Assembly: GCF_014212135.1 (NCBI RefSeq)
Contig: NZ_JACJVQ010000016.1
Coordinates: 17,016 to 81,015 of the forward strand
Source of the DNA: Cohnella thailandensis
GTDB lineage: Bacteria; Bacillota; Bacilli; Paenibacillales; Paenibacillaceae
Direction of reading: 5' to 3'
Length of the DNA: 64,000 nucleotides
The position numbers and the translations under genes are program-made. This document shows positions 53,807-63,210 of this stretch, piece after piece; within the stretch, counting starts at the first letter, position 1, and every line of letters begins with the position of its first letter. Below the pieces are notes generated by a model. The model made no database searches and was not told the DNA's origin. It saw nothing but the letters and a program-made list of their open reading frames with translations.

Positions 53807-53870
53807 GGGCGTCGCGGAGTGCCGGGATGACATCTATCGCGCGAAATCGGGTAATCGCATAATCGAACAT

Positions 53871-53916
53871 AAGCTGCTCCTCCAAGTGCGCAAGAGCGCC
53901 TGGGGAGCAGCTTTGT
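53871..53916. terminator. Bidirectional terminator ending the nup operon
   Basis: AAGCTGCTCC (53871-53880) pairs with GGAGCAGCTT (53904-53913) with further CCA/TGG and GCGC pairing inside. TTTGTG follows on the plus strand. It also lies downstream of the convergent GH63-like gene. Confidence 0.8.
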
Positions 53917-53939
53917 GATCGATGGGGGGTGGACTGGCG

Positions 53940-55241
53940 CTAGAAGCATTCCGGAATCCAGAACCGGCTCATCGGAGGCTTGCCCTTCAGCTCGTCGATC
54001 ATGTTCAGAACGAGCAGGTTCCAGTTGAGGAAGCCGCCGTTCATGACGGGCTCGCCCGTCTGCGGGACATAGTATTCGTGCAGCGTGCCGGTACGCTCGA
54101 GATCTTCTCCGAGCAGCCGGACGGTTTTCTCGCACAGCTCCTCCGCTTGCTGTCGGTGACCATAGTTCATCAGCCCGCGGAAGACGACGTAGTTCGAGAC
54201 GATCCAGATCGGACCGAGCCAGTTGGACGGGTTGTTCGTCGCGCGGCAGTCGAACATCTTCTCGTCCATCGCCAGAGTAGCAATGCCGTAAGGGCTGTTG
54301 AACGTGTTAGCGTCCGCGGCGTGGGTGTTGGCGAGATAGGCGGCCTGATGCGGCTCCGCCGCCCCGGACCAGAGAGGGATAAAGCCGGTCCAGGCGCGGA
54401 TCTTGATCGGGAGCGTCTTCCAGAAGACGCCGAGCCCTTGATGGAACCAATCGAAATGCCTGGTCTTGATGTCGACGTCCGCCGAGTAGAAGAATTTATC
54501 CCGGTTGTCCCAGCCCTCCTCCTTAATCGCTTGGACGAGCCGGGCAGCCTTCTCGCGGTAATGCGAGGCTCTATTCACGCCCAACCGCTGGGCGATCGTC
54601 GCCATCGCGTTCAGCTCCGACACCATGAAGCCGTTCAGGAACATGTTCGCCGTGGAGTAGCGTGGACGGCCGAACGTCGCGGGATCGTTGTCCATGCCGA
54701 TCATAATATCGTCGGCCCAGACGTACAAGCCGCAGTTGTCGTTGTAATAGAACCGATCGTAACATTCGAAGTAAACTTCCAGCTTGGCGAAGTCTTCCGC
54801 GATCCAGGAATAATCCTCGCCGAAGCCGCCGATCAGCGCGATCTGTTGGCACAAGAAAGGCTTGTGCATGTTGGTCACGACGCCCTCGCGCCGCTTGAGA
54901 ATCAGATAAGGCTCGGGCAGCTCGGAATTCAAGTCCAGCGTGGCGATCATCATCGGAATGTAGCCGTCTTCCATCTGGTAATCGAGGAAGTTGCGAATGT
55001 TGCCCTTCGCATGGCGAATGTAGCGATCTCTCCGATCGGCATCCTCATCGCCGTCCGCGAGGTTGAACAACGCGTATACCGCCCAGAAGGAGTCCCAATC
55101 CCACAGGTTGCCGTCGTAGATCGATCCCGGATCGACGAACGGATGCTTCAAATAATGAACCGGCTGCTTCAGGATCGTGTCGACCTGGGACAAAATGTAT
55201 TTTCGAAGCAAAGGCTCGTAATGGGTTATCGTAGGTGTCAA
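53940..55241 (-). CDS. GH63-like trehalase-superfamily glucosidase
   Basis: This 433-residue protein has an (alpha/alpha)6-barrel pattern with the GH63/mannosylglycerate-hydrolase-like motif GSIYDGNLWDWDSFW (near 38-53) and the later WLGPIWIVSNYVVFRGL and TLHEYYVPQTGE. It lacks a signal peptide and should hydrolyse a small imported glycoside. It appears to start at TTG 55241 with GAGAGGAGAG upstream; no ATG with a ribosome binding site was found near the barrel start. It is the last gene of the minus-strand ABC/two-component cassette, 40 bp after the permease gene. Substrate cannot be assigned; mannosylglycerate, glucosylglycerate or sucrose-like compounds are candidates. Confidence 0.75.
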   Translation of the reverse strand: MTPTITHYEPLLRKYILSQVDTILKQPVHYLKHPFVDPGSIYDGNLWDWDSFWAVYALFNLADGDEDADRRDRYIRHAKGNIRNFLDYQMEDGYIPMMIATLDLNSELPEPYLILKRREGVVTNMHKPFLCQQIALIGGFGEDYSWIAEDFAKLEVYFECYDRFYYNDNCGLYVWADDIMIGMDNDPATFGRPRYSTANMFLNGFMVSELNAMATIAQRLGVNRASHYREKAARLVQAIKEEGWDNRDKFFYSADVDIKTRHFDWFHQGLGVFWKTLPIKIRAWTGFIPLWSGAAEPHQAAYLANTHAADANTFNSPYGIATLAMDEKMFDCRATNNPSNWLGPIWIVSNYVVFRGLMNYGHRQQAEELCEKTVRLLGEDLERTGTLHEYYVPQTGEPVMNGGFLNWNLLVLNMIDELKGKPPMSRFWIPECF

Positions 55242-55281
55242 TGTTCTCTCTCCTCTCGAGGGAAGTTGCGGTAACCGGTCG

Positions 55282-56109
55282 TTATCCCTTCATCGCTCCC
55301 GCCGTCATCCCTTCGACGATGTATTCTTGCAGCAGGAAGTAGAGGATCAGCACGGGCAGAATGACGACAAGGATGTCGGCGAAGATCAGGTTCCAGTCCG
55401 AGCTGTACCGCCCGACGTAGTTGTAGACGGAGACGGTTACCGTCCACTTATCCCCATCGGTCAGCAGATAGAACGGGCCCATGAAGTCGTTCCAGACGGA
55501 GACGATTGTCAAGAGCGACGCGGTCACGATCACCGGCTGCATGAGCGGCAGCGCGATGGAGAAAAACAGGCGCAGAGGCCCGCAGCCGTCAATGATGCCG
55601 GATTCGTCCAGCTCTCTCGGAAGGGTCTTCATATACCCGGTCATGAGGAAAATCGTAAACGGAAGAAGAACGGCCGAATAGTACAGGATCATGCCTTGGT
55701 ACGTGTTATGGATGCCGAGTCCCATCAAGAGCTTGATCGTCGGAACGAGCGAGACGGGCATGACGAGTCCGACGATAAAGAAATAGTAGAGAAAGTTCGT
55801 CAGCCGGTTGTTGTTCCGCTGAATGCTGTACGAGGCCAGCGAGGCGAACAGATTGGTGACGACGAGAGCGCCTAGCGAGATGAGCGCGCTGTTGAAGTAG
55901 CCCTTGACGATCTTGCCGCCCGAGAAAACCTCTTTGAAGTTGTCGAAGCGCCAATCGGAGGGAAGCGTAAGCCTGAACCGGGCGGCTTCGTTCACGTCCT
56001 TGAACGAATTGACGGCGATCATGTAGAACGGAATGACGACGACCGCGACGAGCGCGAGCAGAAGCGCTTCGCGTCCAATGCGACGCGGTCGAAGCGACGA
56101 GAGTCTCAT
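55282..56109 (-). CDS. Carbohydrate ABC transporter permease, MalG-type
   Basis: This 275-residue protein has about six membrane segments and the EAA loop ELDESGIIDGCGPLRLFFSIALP, and ends QEYIVEGMTAGAMKG, the MalG/UgpE-type terminus. Its ATG overlaps the stop of the upstream permease as ATGA; the much longer in-frame opening through that gene was rejected. Confidence 0.93.
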   Translation of the reverse strand: MRLSSLRPRRIGREALLLALVAVVVIPFYMIAVNSFKDVNEAARFRLTLPSDWRFDNFKEVFSGGKIVKGYFNSALISLGALVVTNLFASLASYSIQRNNNRLTNFLYYFFIVGLVMPVSLVPTIKLLMGLGIHNTYQGMILYYSAVLLPFTIFLMTGYMKTLPRELDESGIIDGCGPLRLFFSIALPLMQPVIVTASLLTIVSVWNDFMGPFYLLTDGDKWTVTVSVYNYVGRYSSDWNLIFADILVVILPVLILYFLLQEYIVEGMTAGAMKG

Positions 56110-56978
56110 AGCTCCACCTCCCTTTTCCGCAGAATTCTTAGGAACGTAACCGCGATCACGGAGACGATAATGGTCAGGACAAGGCCGGATGCGGTCGCGT
56201 ACCCCCAGTTGCCGCGGGAGAAATTCCGGAAGATGAGCGTGTTGAACACCTCGGTGTCGTAGCCCGGCCCGCCGTTCGTCAGCACCAGCACCGTCTCGAA
56301 CACCTTCAAGGAGTTGATGACGGTCAGAAGGAGGTTGACGGTGAACGACGGCGCCAGCAGCGGGAACGTGACGTTGCGGAATTTGCGGAACGCTCCGGCT
56401 CCGTCCACGCTTGCCTGCTCCAGCAGGTCCTGCGGAATCGTCTTGAGGCCGGCCAGGTAGATGACCATCGCGAAGCCCGAGCTGCGCCAAAGCTCCGTCA
56501 GCATGATCGAGAACAGCGCGTAGCGGGAGTCGTTCAGCCAATCCACGGCGAAGCGTCCCAGTCCGAAGAAGCGCAGCGCTTCGTTCAGGATGCCTTGCTC
56601 GGGATTATAAATGGCGGTGAAAAGGTAGCCGACGATAAGCGGGGCGATGACGACCGGCGTGTAGAACGATGTTCGGTAGAACTTCCCCAAGCGGCTGTTC
56701 CGGTTGAGCAGCAGCGCCAGAATCAGCCCGAACAGGTTGACGAAAATCGTTACGACGAGCGCGTAGAGCAGCGTGTTCTTGATCGCGAGGCCCAGCACGC
56801 CTTCGGAGAAGAGCTGCCGGTAGTTGTCGAGGCCGATCCACTTCGTTTCCTCGCTGTAGGCGCTCCAGTCCGTGAAGCTGTAAGCGAAGCCGGACAGCGC
56901 GGGGAAGACGAACAGCGCGAAGTAGACGGCGAACGCCGGGGCGATGAAGTAGAGCGGGTAACGAACGTGTCGTTTCAT
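56106..56978 (-). CDS. Carbohydrate ABC transporter permease, MalF/UgpA-type
   Basis: This 290-residue protein starts MKRHVRYPLYFIAPAF, has six membrane segments and the EAA loop EQASVDGAGAFRKFRNVTFP. ATG 56978 with GAGGT about 8 bp upstream was preferred over ATG 56993, which lacks a Shine-Dalgarno. Its partner and the binding protein lie on either side in the same operon. Confidence 0.92.
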   Translation of the reverse strand: MKRHVRYPLYFIAPAFAVYFALFVFPALSGFAYSFTDWSAYSEETKWIGLDNYRQLFSEGVLGLAIKNTLLYALVVTIFVNLFGLILALLLNRNSRLGKFYRTSFYTPVVIAPLIVGYLFTAIYNPEQGILNEALRFFGLGRFAVDWLNDSRYALFSIMLTELWRSSGFAMVIYLAGLKTIPQDLLEQASVDGAGAFRKFRNVTFPLLAPSFTVNLLLTVINSLKVFETVLVLTNGGPGYDTEVFNTLIFRNFSRGNWGYATASGLVLTIIVSVIAVTFLRILRKREVEL

Positions 56979-57012
56979 GGTTTCGTACCTCATGGTTTGT
57001 TATGGCCTTGGC

Positions 57013-57085
57013 AGGCCTGAGAGAAGGGGGCGGCCGCTCCCCCGTGAGCCCGACTTCCGGGTTGCCCCGGGGGCGGGTTCACGGC
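57013..57085 (-). terminator. GC-rich hairpins between the binding-protein and permease genes
   Basis: Read on the minus strand, CCCGGAAGTCGGG and GGGGGAGCGGCCGCCCCC can fold in the 110-bp gap after the binding-protein gene. There is no strong T tract. They may stabilise the upstream message or cause partial termination. Confidence 0.55.
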
Positions 57086-57088
57086 CGA

Positions 57089-58468
57089 TTAGAAGCCTGC
57101 AATCTTCTTGTTCTTGCCGTCCTGCTTGTAGTTCTTGTCCATCTGCTCGACCGCCTTCTGGGCGTCGCCCTTGCCGACCAGCTCCTGCGTGATCTTGTCG
57201 AAGTCGATGATGCCCGCCGGAAGGCGAAGCTGGATTTGGATGATGCCCTTGCCTTCCTCGATGTACTTATAGATGTCCTGTTGGCCGGCGAACAGGGAAG
57301 CGTCGACGCCGTTGTAGACCGGAATGCCCGGATTGTATTTGTACCACACGGCGAGCGAATCCGGCTGCGTCATGAACTCGGCCAGCTGTTTCGCGGCTTC
57401 GACGCGCGGCGACGTCTTCGTCACGAAGATCTGCTTCGGCGGGTAAAGCGAGACAACGCCCGCGTCCCGCTCCGACGGCAGCGGGAAAAACCCGATGTCG
57501 TTCACCTTGTCCCCGAACCGCTTCGAGATCTCCGGCAGCATCCAGTCCGCTTGGAACGCCATCGCCACCGTTCCGTTCGCGAGCGCCTCCTGCTGATTCT
57601 CGTACGTGCCCGCTAGCAGGTCCTTGTTGTAGTAGCCTTTGGTCTTCAACTCGAATTGGCGCTCGAACACTTTCTTCATCTCCGGGATCTCGGCGAAGCC
57701 CAGCGTGTTCGACACCAGCTTCTGCACGCCTTCCTCGCCGCCGATCGTCGGCATGACGAACGACTGGAACGCGGACAGCGGATAAATCTGCGTTGGCCAG
57801 CCGGTCTTGACCGCTTCGTAAAACGGCGTGACGCCCGCTTGCTTCAGCTTCTCGGCGTTGCTCAGCAGCTCGCCGTAGTTGGTCGGGATGGACAGCCCTT
57901 GCTGCTCGTACGTCTTCTTGTTGTAGAGCACGCCCATCGCGTTGTACGAGCCCCACGGAATGCCGTATATTTTCCCGTCGACCGTGTAGAAGTCGCGAAC
58001 CGCGGACGTGAGGTTATCGACATAGGCGGAGCCCGTCATCTCGACGAGGTTCTTCTCCGCCTGCATCGTGACGTATTCGTTCGGTCCGGCGAAGAAGTAG
58101 AAGATGTCCGGCGCGTCCTGCGTGGCAAACCGCGTCTTGATGATGTTCTCGTACTGGTTGACGTCCGGCAAAATCTGTAGGTCGACCTTGTTGCCCGTCG
58201 CTTGCTCGTAATTGGCGAAAATCTCCTTGAACGCCTGCGACTCGGAGTCTCCGTTCGCTACTGTCGCGAACGTCAGCTTGACGGGCTCCTTGTTCGCAGA
58301 GGCCGAAGCCGACGGAGAAGAGGATGCATCCGCCTCCGAAGAGGCTGGCGATGACGAGGTCCCGGCGGAGCCGGAGTTCGTATCGTTCCCTCCTCCGCAA
58401 GCGGCCAGCGACCCGGTCAATAAAGCGACTGCCGTCAAGCCAGATAAGCGCTTCCAATTCGTTGTCAT
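57089..58468 (-). CDS. Carbohydrate ABC transporter substrate-binding lipoprotein
   Basis: This 459-residue protein has the signal MTTNWKRLSGLTAVALLTGS followed by LAAC, a lipobox, then a Ser/Ala-rich linker and a family 1 solute-binding domain. It includes KLTFATVANGDSESQAFKEI and a YGIPWGSYNAMGVLYNK hinge region. ATG 58468 with GGGGGGA upstream was preferred over the longer opening from 58528. It would deliver the ligand to the two permeases downstream, and the kinase-regulator pair upstream probably controls it. Confidence 0.9.
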   Translation of the reverse strand: MTTNWKRLSGLTAVALLTGSLAACGGGNDTNSGSAGTSSSPASSEADASSSPSASASANKEPVKLTFATVANGDSESQAFKEIFANYEQATGNKVDLQILPDVNQYENIIKTRFATQDAPDIFYFFAGPNEYVTMQAEKNLVEMTGSAYVDNLTSAVRDFYTVDGKIYGIPWGSYNAMGVLYNKKTYEQQGLSIPTNYGELLSNAEKLKQAGVTPFYEAVKTGWPTQIYPLSAFQSFVMPTIGGEEGVQKLVSNTLGFAEIPEMKKVFERQFELKTKGYYNKDLLAGTYENQQEALANGTVAMAFQADWMLPEISKRFGDKVNDIGFFPLPSERDAGVVSLYPPKQIFVTKTSPRVEAAKQLAEFMTQPDSLAVWYKYNPGIPVYNGVDASLFAGQQDIYKYIEEGKGIIQIQLRLPAGIIDFDKITQELVGKGDAQKAVEQMDKNYKQDGKNKKIAGF

Positions 58469-58574
58469 ATCGTTCCCCCCGCATGTGCTCGATATCGTCT
58501 TACATCCCGTATTATAAGAAGCGGCCAAGAGGCGGTTATAGGCCGATCCGAAGCAGTTTATAGGGCATAATCGC

Positions 58575-60080
58575 TCAGTATCCGCCGTTCTTCTTGAACT
58601 CCCGGGGAGTCAGACCGGTCCACTGCTTAAATAGCTTGCTGAAGTAAAAAGGGTCCGCGCAGCCCACCATCTCGGCAATCTCCCTGAACAGCAGGCGCGG
58701 CCGTTCGAGGATGAGCTTCTTCGCGCGGTCGATGCGGATTTGGATCAGGTTGTCGATCGGACTCTGGCCGTATTTGCGCTTGTAGACCCGGCCGAGGTAC
58801 GAGGGGTTAAGGCCGAAGCGCTCCGCCAGCTCGGCCAGGGTGATGTTCTCCATGTAGCGGTTCTCCAAGTACAGCTTCAGTTCTTCCGTCCATGAGGCTT
58901 CGGCCTCCTGCTCCATCTCGTCGAAGAAAGTGTCGAAGAACTCCCGAATGCCCTCGATGATGCCGTCGCGGTTCGTCGGCCGCCAAACGGCATCCTCCAG
59001 CTCATGATGCCACCTGGCGGTCGGCGCCTTCGGAGAGGAGGCTTCTTCGTGAAGCAGCAGCGAGTTCGTCAGGAAGGTGAGCGTTTGCTGCCATTGCGCC
59101 CGCGTCGCGTTCGACCAAGCCTCCGTCAGCAGCAGCCCTTCGAGCTTGCGGACGAAGTCGGATTTGCGCTTCTTTACCCATAGAGCCGCCAGCTCCTGTT
59201 CCAGGCTTCCCGGAAGCGGAAGCGGAGGAATGTCGTAAGGGCGATCATGCGGGCCGCGGAACGAACGGACACGCTTGCCCTCCAGAGGAAAGCCCGCGCG
59301 CGAAGCGCGGCGAAGCAGCTCGAGAGCCGGATGCAGATCGTCCTGCAGCTTCGCCGCGGCGACGGCCGTTACGCAGGCGGCGGAAGCCTGCAGCTCGGAC
59401 CGGGCATACTCGAGAAGCTTTTCAAGCCGGGCTTCCGTCAGGTTGTGGACGCCGATGACCGAAGCTCCTTCATACGCGCCGATCGGAGGCAGCGCGTATT
59501 GCCGTTCGCCGTCCTCGAGCACCGGAAGCAAGCTGGGAATCTTCGCCTGGGATTCCGGGGAACCCGCGACGCGGGCATACAGAACCAAGTAGCGAGAATG
59601 ATAGAAATATTCCTGCGCGAGCCGGCGAATCTCCTCCGAGCCGCCTCCTTCCTCCTTGCGCAGCATCCATTGCTGAAGCAGCTCCGCTTCGACCAGTGTC
59701 TGGTTGCGGGACAGCCGCCGCTTCGTCTCCGCGAGGAACGGACCCAGAATGTCGGCTGTCGGAGGCTTGAGAAGCAGGTCGGAGACGCCCAATTGGATGG
59801 CCTGGCGTGCGTACTCGAAGTCTCGATATCCGGTCAGGATGGCGCAGATCGTGGCCGGCGACCGTTCCCGGACGTGGCGAATAAGCGACAGCCCATCCAT
59901 GACGGGCATGTAGATGTCGGTCAGGACAACGTGCGGTCTAAGCAGATCCAGCTCGAGAACGGCGTATTCGCCGTTCTCGTATTCCCCGACGATCTTGAAG
60001 TCGGGATCCAGTTGCCGGATTTTATCCGCGATGCTCTTCAGCAGCAACGGTTCGTCTTCTGCGATCAGGATGCGGAACAT
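58575..60080 (-). CDS. YesN-type response regulator with AraC output
   Basis: This 501-residue protein has an N-terminal receiver domain with phospho-acceptor Asp55 (LTDIYMPVMDG) and a later conserved Lys (LLLKPP). A long linker of about 270 residues has no recognised motif. The C-terminus is an AraC helix-turn-helix pair (ITLAELAERFGLNPSYLGRV and IAEMVGCADPFYFSKLFKQW). It lies 3 bp after the sensor kinase gene on the same strand, and upstream of the binding-protein gene, so it probably activates the transporter operon. Confidence 0.92.
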   Translation of the reverse strand: MFRILIAEDEPLLLKSIADKIRQLDPDFKIVGEYENGEYAVLELDLLRPHVVLTDIYMPVMDGLSLIRHVRERSPATICAILTGYRDFEYARQAIQLGVSDLLLKPPTADILGPFLAETKRRLSRNQTLVEAELLQQWMLRKEEGGGSEEIRRLAQEYFYHSRYLVLYARVAGSPESQAKIPSLLPVLEDGERQYALPPIGAYEGASVIGVHNLTEARLEKLLEYARSELQASAACVTAVAAAKLQDDLHPALELLRRASRAGFPLEGKRVRSFRGPHDRPYDIPPLPLPGSLEQELAALWVKKRKSDFVRKLEGLLLTEAWSNATRAQWQQTLTFLTNSLLLHEEASSPKAPTARWHHELEDAVWRPTNRDGIIEGIREFFDTFFDEMEQEAEASWTEELKLYLENRYMENITLAELAERFGLNPSYLGRVYKRKYGQSPIDNLIQIRIDRAKKLILERPRLLFREIAEMVGCADPFYFSKLFKQWTGLTPREFKKNGGY

Positions 60081-60083
60081 CCG

Positions 60084-61892
60084 TTAGCCCTCCTTGCCGA
60101 TGGTGATCAGAAGCTCCATGCCTTCTTCCAGATTGCGGACGGAGAAGGCGACGTCGCCTCCGTAGAACAGGTGGAGGCGGGTCATCGCGTTCTCGATGCC
60201 GAGTCCGCCGAAGCCTCTCGCCGCGAGCCGCTCGAGCCCGTCCGGTCGGCCGGCCTTCAGCTCCTCCGCGAAAGAGCGGACGCGGTCCAGCGCTTCGGGG
60301 GAGAAGCCGCTTCCGTTGTCGGCGATCCGCAGCGTCCAGACGCCATAGGAGAGAGGCACGCAGTCGATGCGGACGACCCAGGGAGGGTAGACCTCCTTGA
60401 AGCCGTGGGCGAACGAATTTTCCACGAGGGGCTGAAGCACGAACTTCGGGAAGGAGACGCCGAGCAGCGAGTCGTCGGTCTTCACTTCGTAGCGGAAGTT
60501 CTCTTGGTACCGGAGCTTCATCAGCTCCAGGTAATTTTCCGTGAAGCTCAGCTCTTCGGCGAGTCGTGTCGTATCGTCTTCCTGGCGGCTAATGTACTCC
60601 ATCATTCTCATCATCCGGAAAGTCATGTCCGCCGCCATGGGCGCTCCTTCGTTCTCGGCGAGGATCCCGATCGAGGACAAAGTATTATAGACGAAGTGAG
60701 GCTGAAGCTGCCTGCGCAGGGCTTGAAGATTCGCAAGACTCTCCCGTCGTTCGGCTTCGATCCGCTGCTCGATCGAGTGGTGCAGGCGCTGCTTCATGGA
60801 GACGAAGCCGTCATGCAGCTCGCGGATTTCGAACGAGGCTTTGGAATAGGCGCGCGACCGGTTGTTCTTCAGATGGAATTGCTCCAGGTCCCAGCGTTTC
60901 ATATCGCGCAGGATGAGCCGAAGCGGGGAGGCGATCGTCGAGGCGACGGCGTATGCGACGAGAAGGGCGAATAACCCCGCCGCGATCGTTACGGTGAGCA
61001 CGACGTTGCGCAAGTCTTTGACGGGGCTCAACAGCACATGACGGGGCTGCGCGGCGACGATCGTCATGCCGAACGGGGCGGAGCGAAGCCAGCCGAGCAC
61101 GTAGCTCTGGCCGTTCTTTTTCTCGGTCATGCTGTGGAAAACGCCGGGCGAGAGGTTCGGGATATCCGCCCAATCGAAGGGGAGGCTGCCCGCCTTCTCC
61201 GCAGCCGGGTAGAACAGTCGTCCTTGATCGTCGAAGATGTACAGCTCGTTATGGGTTTGCGACAGCGCGTCTCCGACGATTTCTTCCAGCTTGTCGTATC
61301 GCTGCTGCACTTCGACGAATTGGGGAGAGTCCGAGGAGGCGTAAGGGAACAATCGGGACAGGGAAAAAACGAGTTCCCCGGATTTGAACCACGTGTCGCG
61401 GTGGGGAGGATTCAGGATCTTGTCTCCCCCCTTCGCTTCCGTCGGGCGAACCCAATCCGTTTCAAGGATGCGATCTTTAAGGTCGGGATAGGGATCGATC
61501 TTCAGGCCATAGGAGATCATATCGCCTTCCAGGTTGAAGACGTTGATCTGCTCGGCGATGAAGGAGGGGCCGTTCAGCGTGGAGAGCGTCGTTTCGAACG
61601 ATTTTTTGCGATCCAGGGCTTCGAAAGACTCCGGTTCGACGAATGCTTCCTGAAACCGATTCTGGAAGTCCGGGTTGTAGATGACCTGGGCCGAGATGCG
61701 ATCCAGATCGCGCAGCGCCTGCGTCAAGGAGGCGTCCACCCGCTGCAGCATTTGCCGGGACGACTCTAGCGACCGCTCCCACAGAATGCTAGAGAGCTTG
61801 TCGTAGAAGAAGACGCTAAGCGCGGCGATGACGAATGAGACGACTAGCGTGATGGAGAAAAATAGCCGGCTTCGGATTCCCAGTCGCCGCAT
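60084..61892 (-). CDS. YesM-type sensor histidine kinase
   Basis: This 602-residue kinase has a membrane segment near residues 10-33, an extracytoplasmic sensing domain of about 260 residues, a second membrane span (VVLTVTIAAGLFALLVAYAV) and a HAMP region. The His_kinase module has phospho-acceptor His in LQPHFVYNTL (family usually NPHFLYNTL), and an ATPase domain with N box FVLQPLVENSFAHGF and G box DNGSGF. ATG 61892, about 8 bp after AAAGGGTGG, was preferred over GTG 61904, which sits directly on the Shine-Dalgarno. Confidence 0.92.
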   Translation of the reverse strand: MRRLGIRSRLFFSITLVVSFVIAALSVFFYDKLSSILWERSLESSRQMLQRVDASLTQALRDLDRISAQVIYNPDFQNRFQEAFVEPESFEALDRKKSFETTLSTLNGPSFIAEQINVFNLEGDMISYGLKIDPYPDLKDRILETDWVRPTEAKGGDKILNPPHRDTWFKSGELVFSLSRLFPYASSDSPQFVEVQQRYDKLEEIVGDALSQTHNELYIFDDQGRLFYPAAEKAGSLPFDWADIPNLSPGVFHSMTEKKNGQSYVLGWLRSAPFGMTIVAAQPRHVLLSPVKDLRNVVLTVTIAAGLFALLVAYAVASTIASPLRLILRDMKRWDLEQFHLKNNRSRAYSKASFEIRELHDGFVSMKQRLHHSIEQRIEAERRESLANLQALRRQLQPHFVYNTLSSIGILAENEGAPMAADMTFRMMRMMEYISRQEDDTTRLAEELSFTENYLELMKLRYQENFRYEVKTDDSLLGVSFPKFVLQPLVENSFAHGFKEVYPPWVVRIDCVPLSYGVWTLRIADNGSGFSPEALDRVRSFAEELKAGRPDGLERLAARGFGGLGIENAMTRLHLFYGGDVAFSVRNLEEGMELLITIGKEG

Positions 61893-62135
61893 CTCGATGG
61901 CCACCCTTTCCTAAAGGACGCGCGAACGCTCTCGCTGTTACTCTTAGAATACCATAGGAGGATTTAGATTTTGGGGAAAGGTAGACATTATACAAAAACG
62001 GAGGTAGAGATCTTCCATGTACAAAGGCGGGGCTTCGCTTTAGAGTACTTAACAGAGTCGCCCGAAACGGCTGGGAAGAGGGCGTCGAGGGGCTCGGGAG
62101 AATCATGCGAATTCGCATTCGGGGAGGAATTGGAC

Positions 62136-63029
62136 ATGGCGGAGCTGCTGCGGGGAGAGCGATTCTTCGAGGAGGATTACCGAATCTTCCTTAACCGGGA
62201 AACGGAGGCGTTCGCGACGGGCATGCATCGGCACGACTTCGTCGAGCTGAGCTTGGTCGCGGAGGGAAGAGGCTTCCACTACGTCGAAGACCAGCTGCTG
62301 GAGGTGGCCAAAGGCGATCTGTTCCTGCTGCCCGTCGGCACCTCGCATGTATTCCGTCCGGGCTCGACCGACAAGACGTCCCCTCTCGTCGTGTTGAACT
62401 TCATATTCGATCCGTCCGCGCTCGATATCCCTCCCGAATGGCTGACGGAGCAGACGGGCATCGCCGATCTGCTGCGGAAGCAAGGGCTGCCCGACGGAGG
62501 CTGGTACCGGTGCGCAGATCGGCAGGACCGCTTCCTCGCGTTGTTTACGCAAGCTTACCGCGAATATACGGAGCGGTCGGCGGGCTTCCGGACGATGGTG
62601 AAGGCGCTGCTTGTCCAGTCGCTGCTGCTGCTCGGCAGAACGCTGGAAGAGGAGCGGCTTCGCCAGGGGAAATCGGCTTCGGACTCGTTCCCGGCGTTGG
62701 TCAACGAGACGCTGTCGGCGGAGAAGCTAGCGGAGGCTCTCCGCTATATCGAGCTTCATTATGGCGACCGGGTCACGCTCAAAGACGTCGCCGATCAAGT
62801 GTATATGAGCGCCGGGCACTTCCAGAATCAGTTCAAGAGGCTGACCGGCCAGACGTTTAATCAATACTTGCAGAACGTGCGCATCCAGAAGTGCTGCCAG
62901 CTGCTGAGAACGACGGACAAGACGGTCCAGCAGACGGCCAACGAAGTCGGGTATTCGGACATGAAGTTTTTCCACTCGCTGTTTCGAAGGATCACGGGCA
63001 GCTCTCCTCAGCGGTATCGAAGGGCTTGA
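62136..63029 (+). CDS. AraC-family regulator with cupin domain
   Basis: This 297-residue protein has a cupin-type sensor (TGMHRHDFVELSLVAEGRG near residues 28-46, and LLPVGTSHVF) and two C-terminal helix-turn-helices (VTLKDVADQVYMSAGHFQNQ and TANEVGYSDMKFFHSLFRR). ATG 62136 with GGGGAGGAA upstream was chosen; the longer opening from 61971 lacks support. It is divergent from the kinase-led sugar operon and may co-regulate it. Confidence 0.87.
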   Translation: MAELLRGERFFEEDYRIFLNRETEAFATGMHRHDFVELSLVAEGRGFHYVEDQLLEVAKGDLFLLPVGTSHVFRPGSTDKTSPLVVLNFIFDPSALDIPPEWLTEQTGIADLLRKQGLPDGGWYRCADRQDRFLALFTQAYREYTERSAGFRTMVKALLVQSLLLLGRTLEEERLRQGKSASDSFPALVNETLSAEKLAEALRYIELHYGDRVTLKDVADQVYMSAGHFQNQFKRLTGQTFNQYLQNVRIQKCCQLLRTTDKTVQQTANEVGYSDMKFFHSLFRRITGSSPQRYRRA

Positions 63030-63147
63030 GGGGGGGGCTGAAGATAAAACTAGAGTCAGCGTGGACCACTTGAGTCCCGATTAGATTCCGGCTATTGCTA
63101 TTTTGTTTGTTGTCAGGTATTGTAAATTTATTAAGGTCCTGAAGCAC

Positions 63148-63196
63148 AGGCCGCTCGTTCCGGAGATAGTCCGGGGTGGGCGGCTTATTTCATTTT
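63148..63196 (+). promoter_or_regulatory. Terminator-like hairpin in the leader of the nuclease-like gene
   Basis: AGGCCGCTC pairs with GGGCGGCTT (two wobbles) outside an inner CCGGA/TCCGG stem, followed by ATTTCATTTTCC just before the Shine-Dalgarno of the next gene. The ending CCGGAGG could also pair with the CCGG repeats, so an attenuator is possible. Confidence 0.45.
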
Positions 63197-63210
63197 CCGG
63201 AGGGATGACG

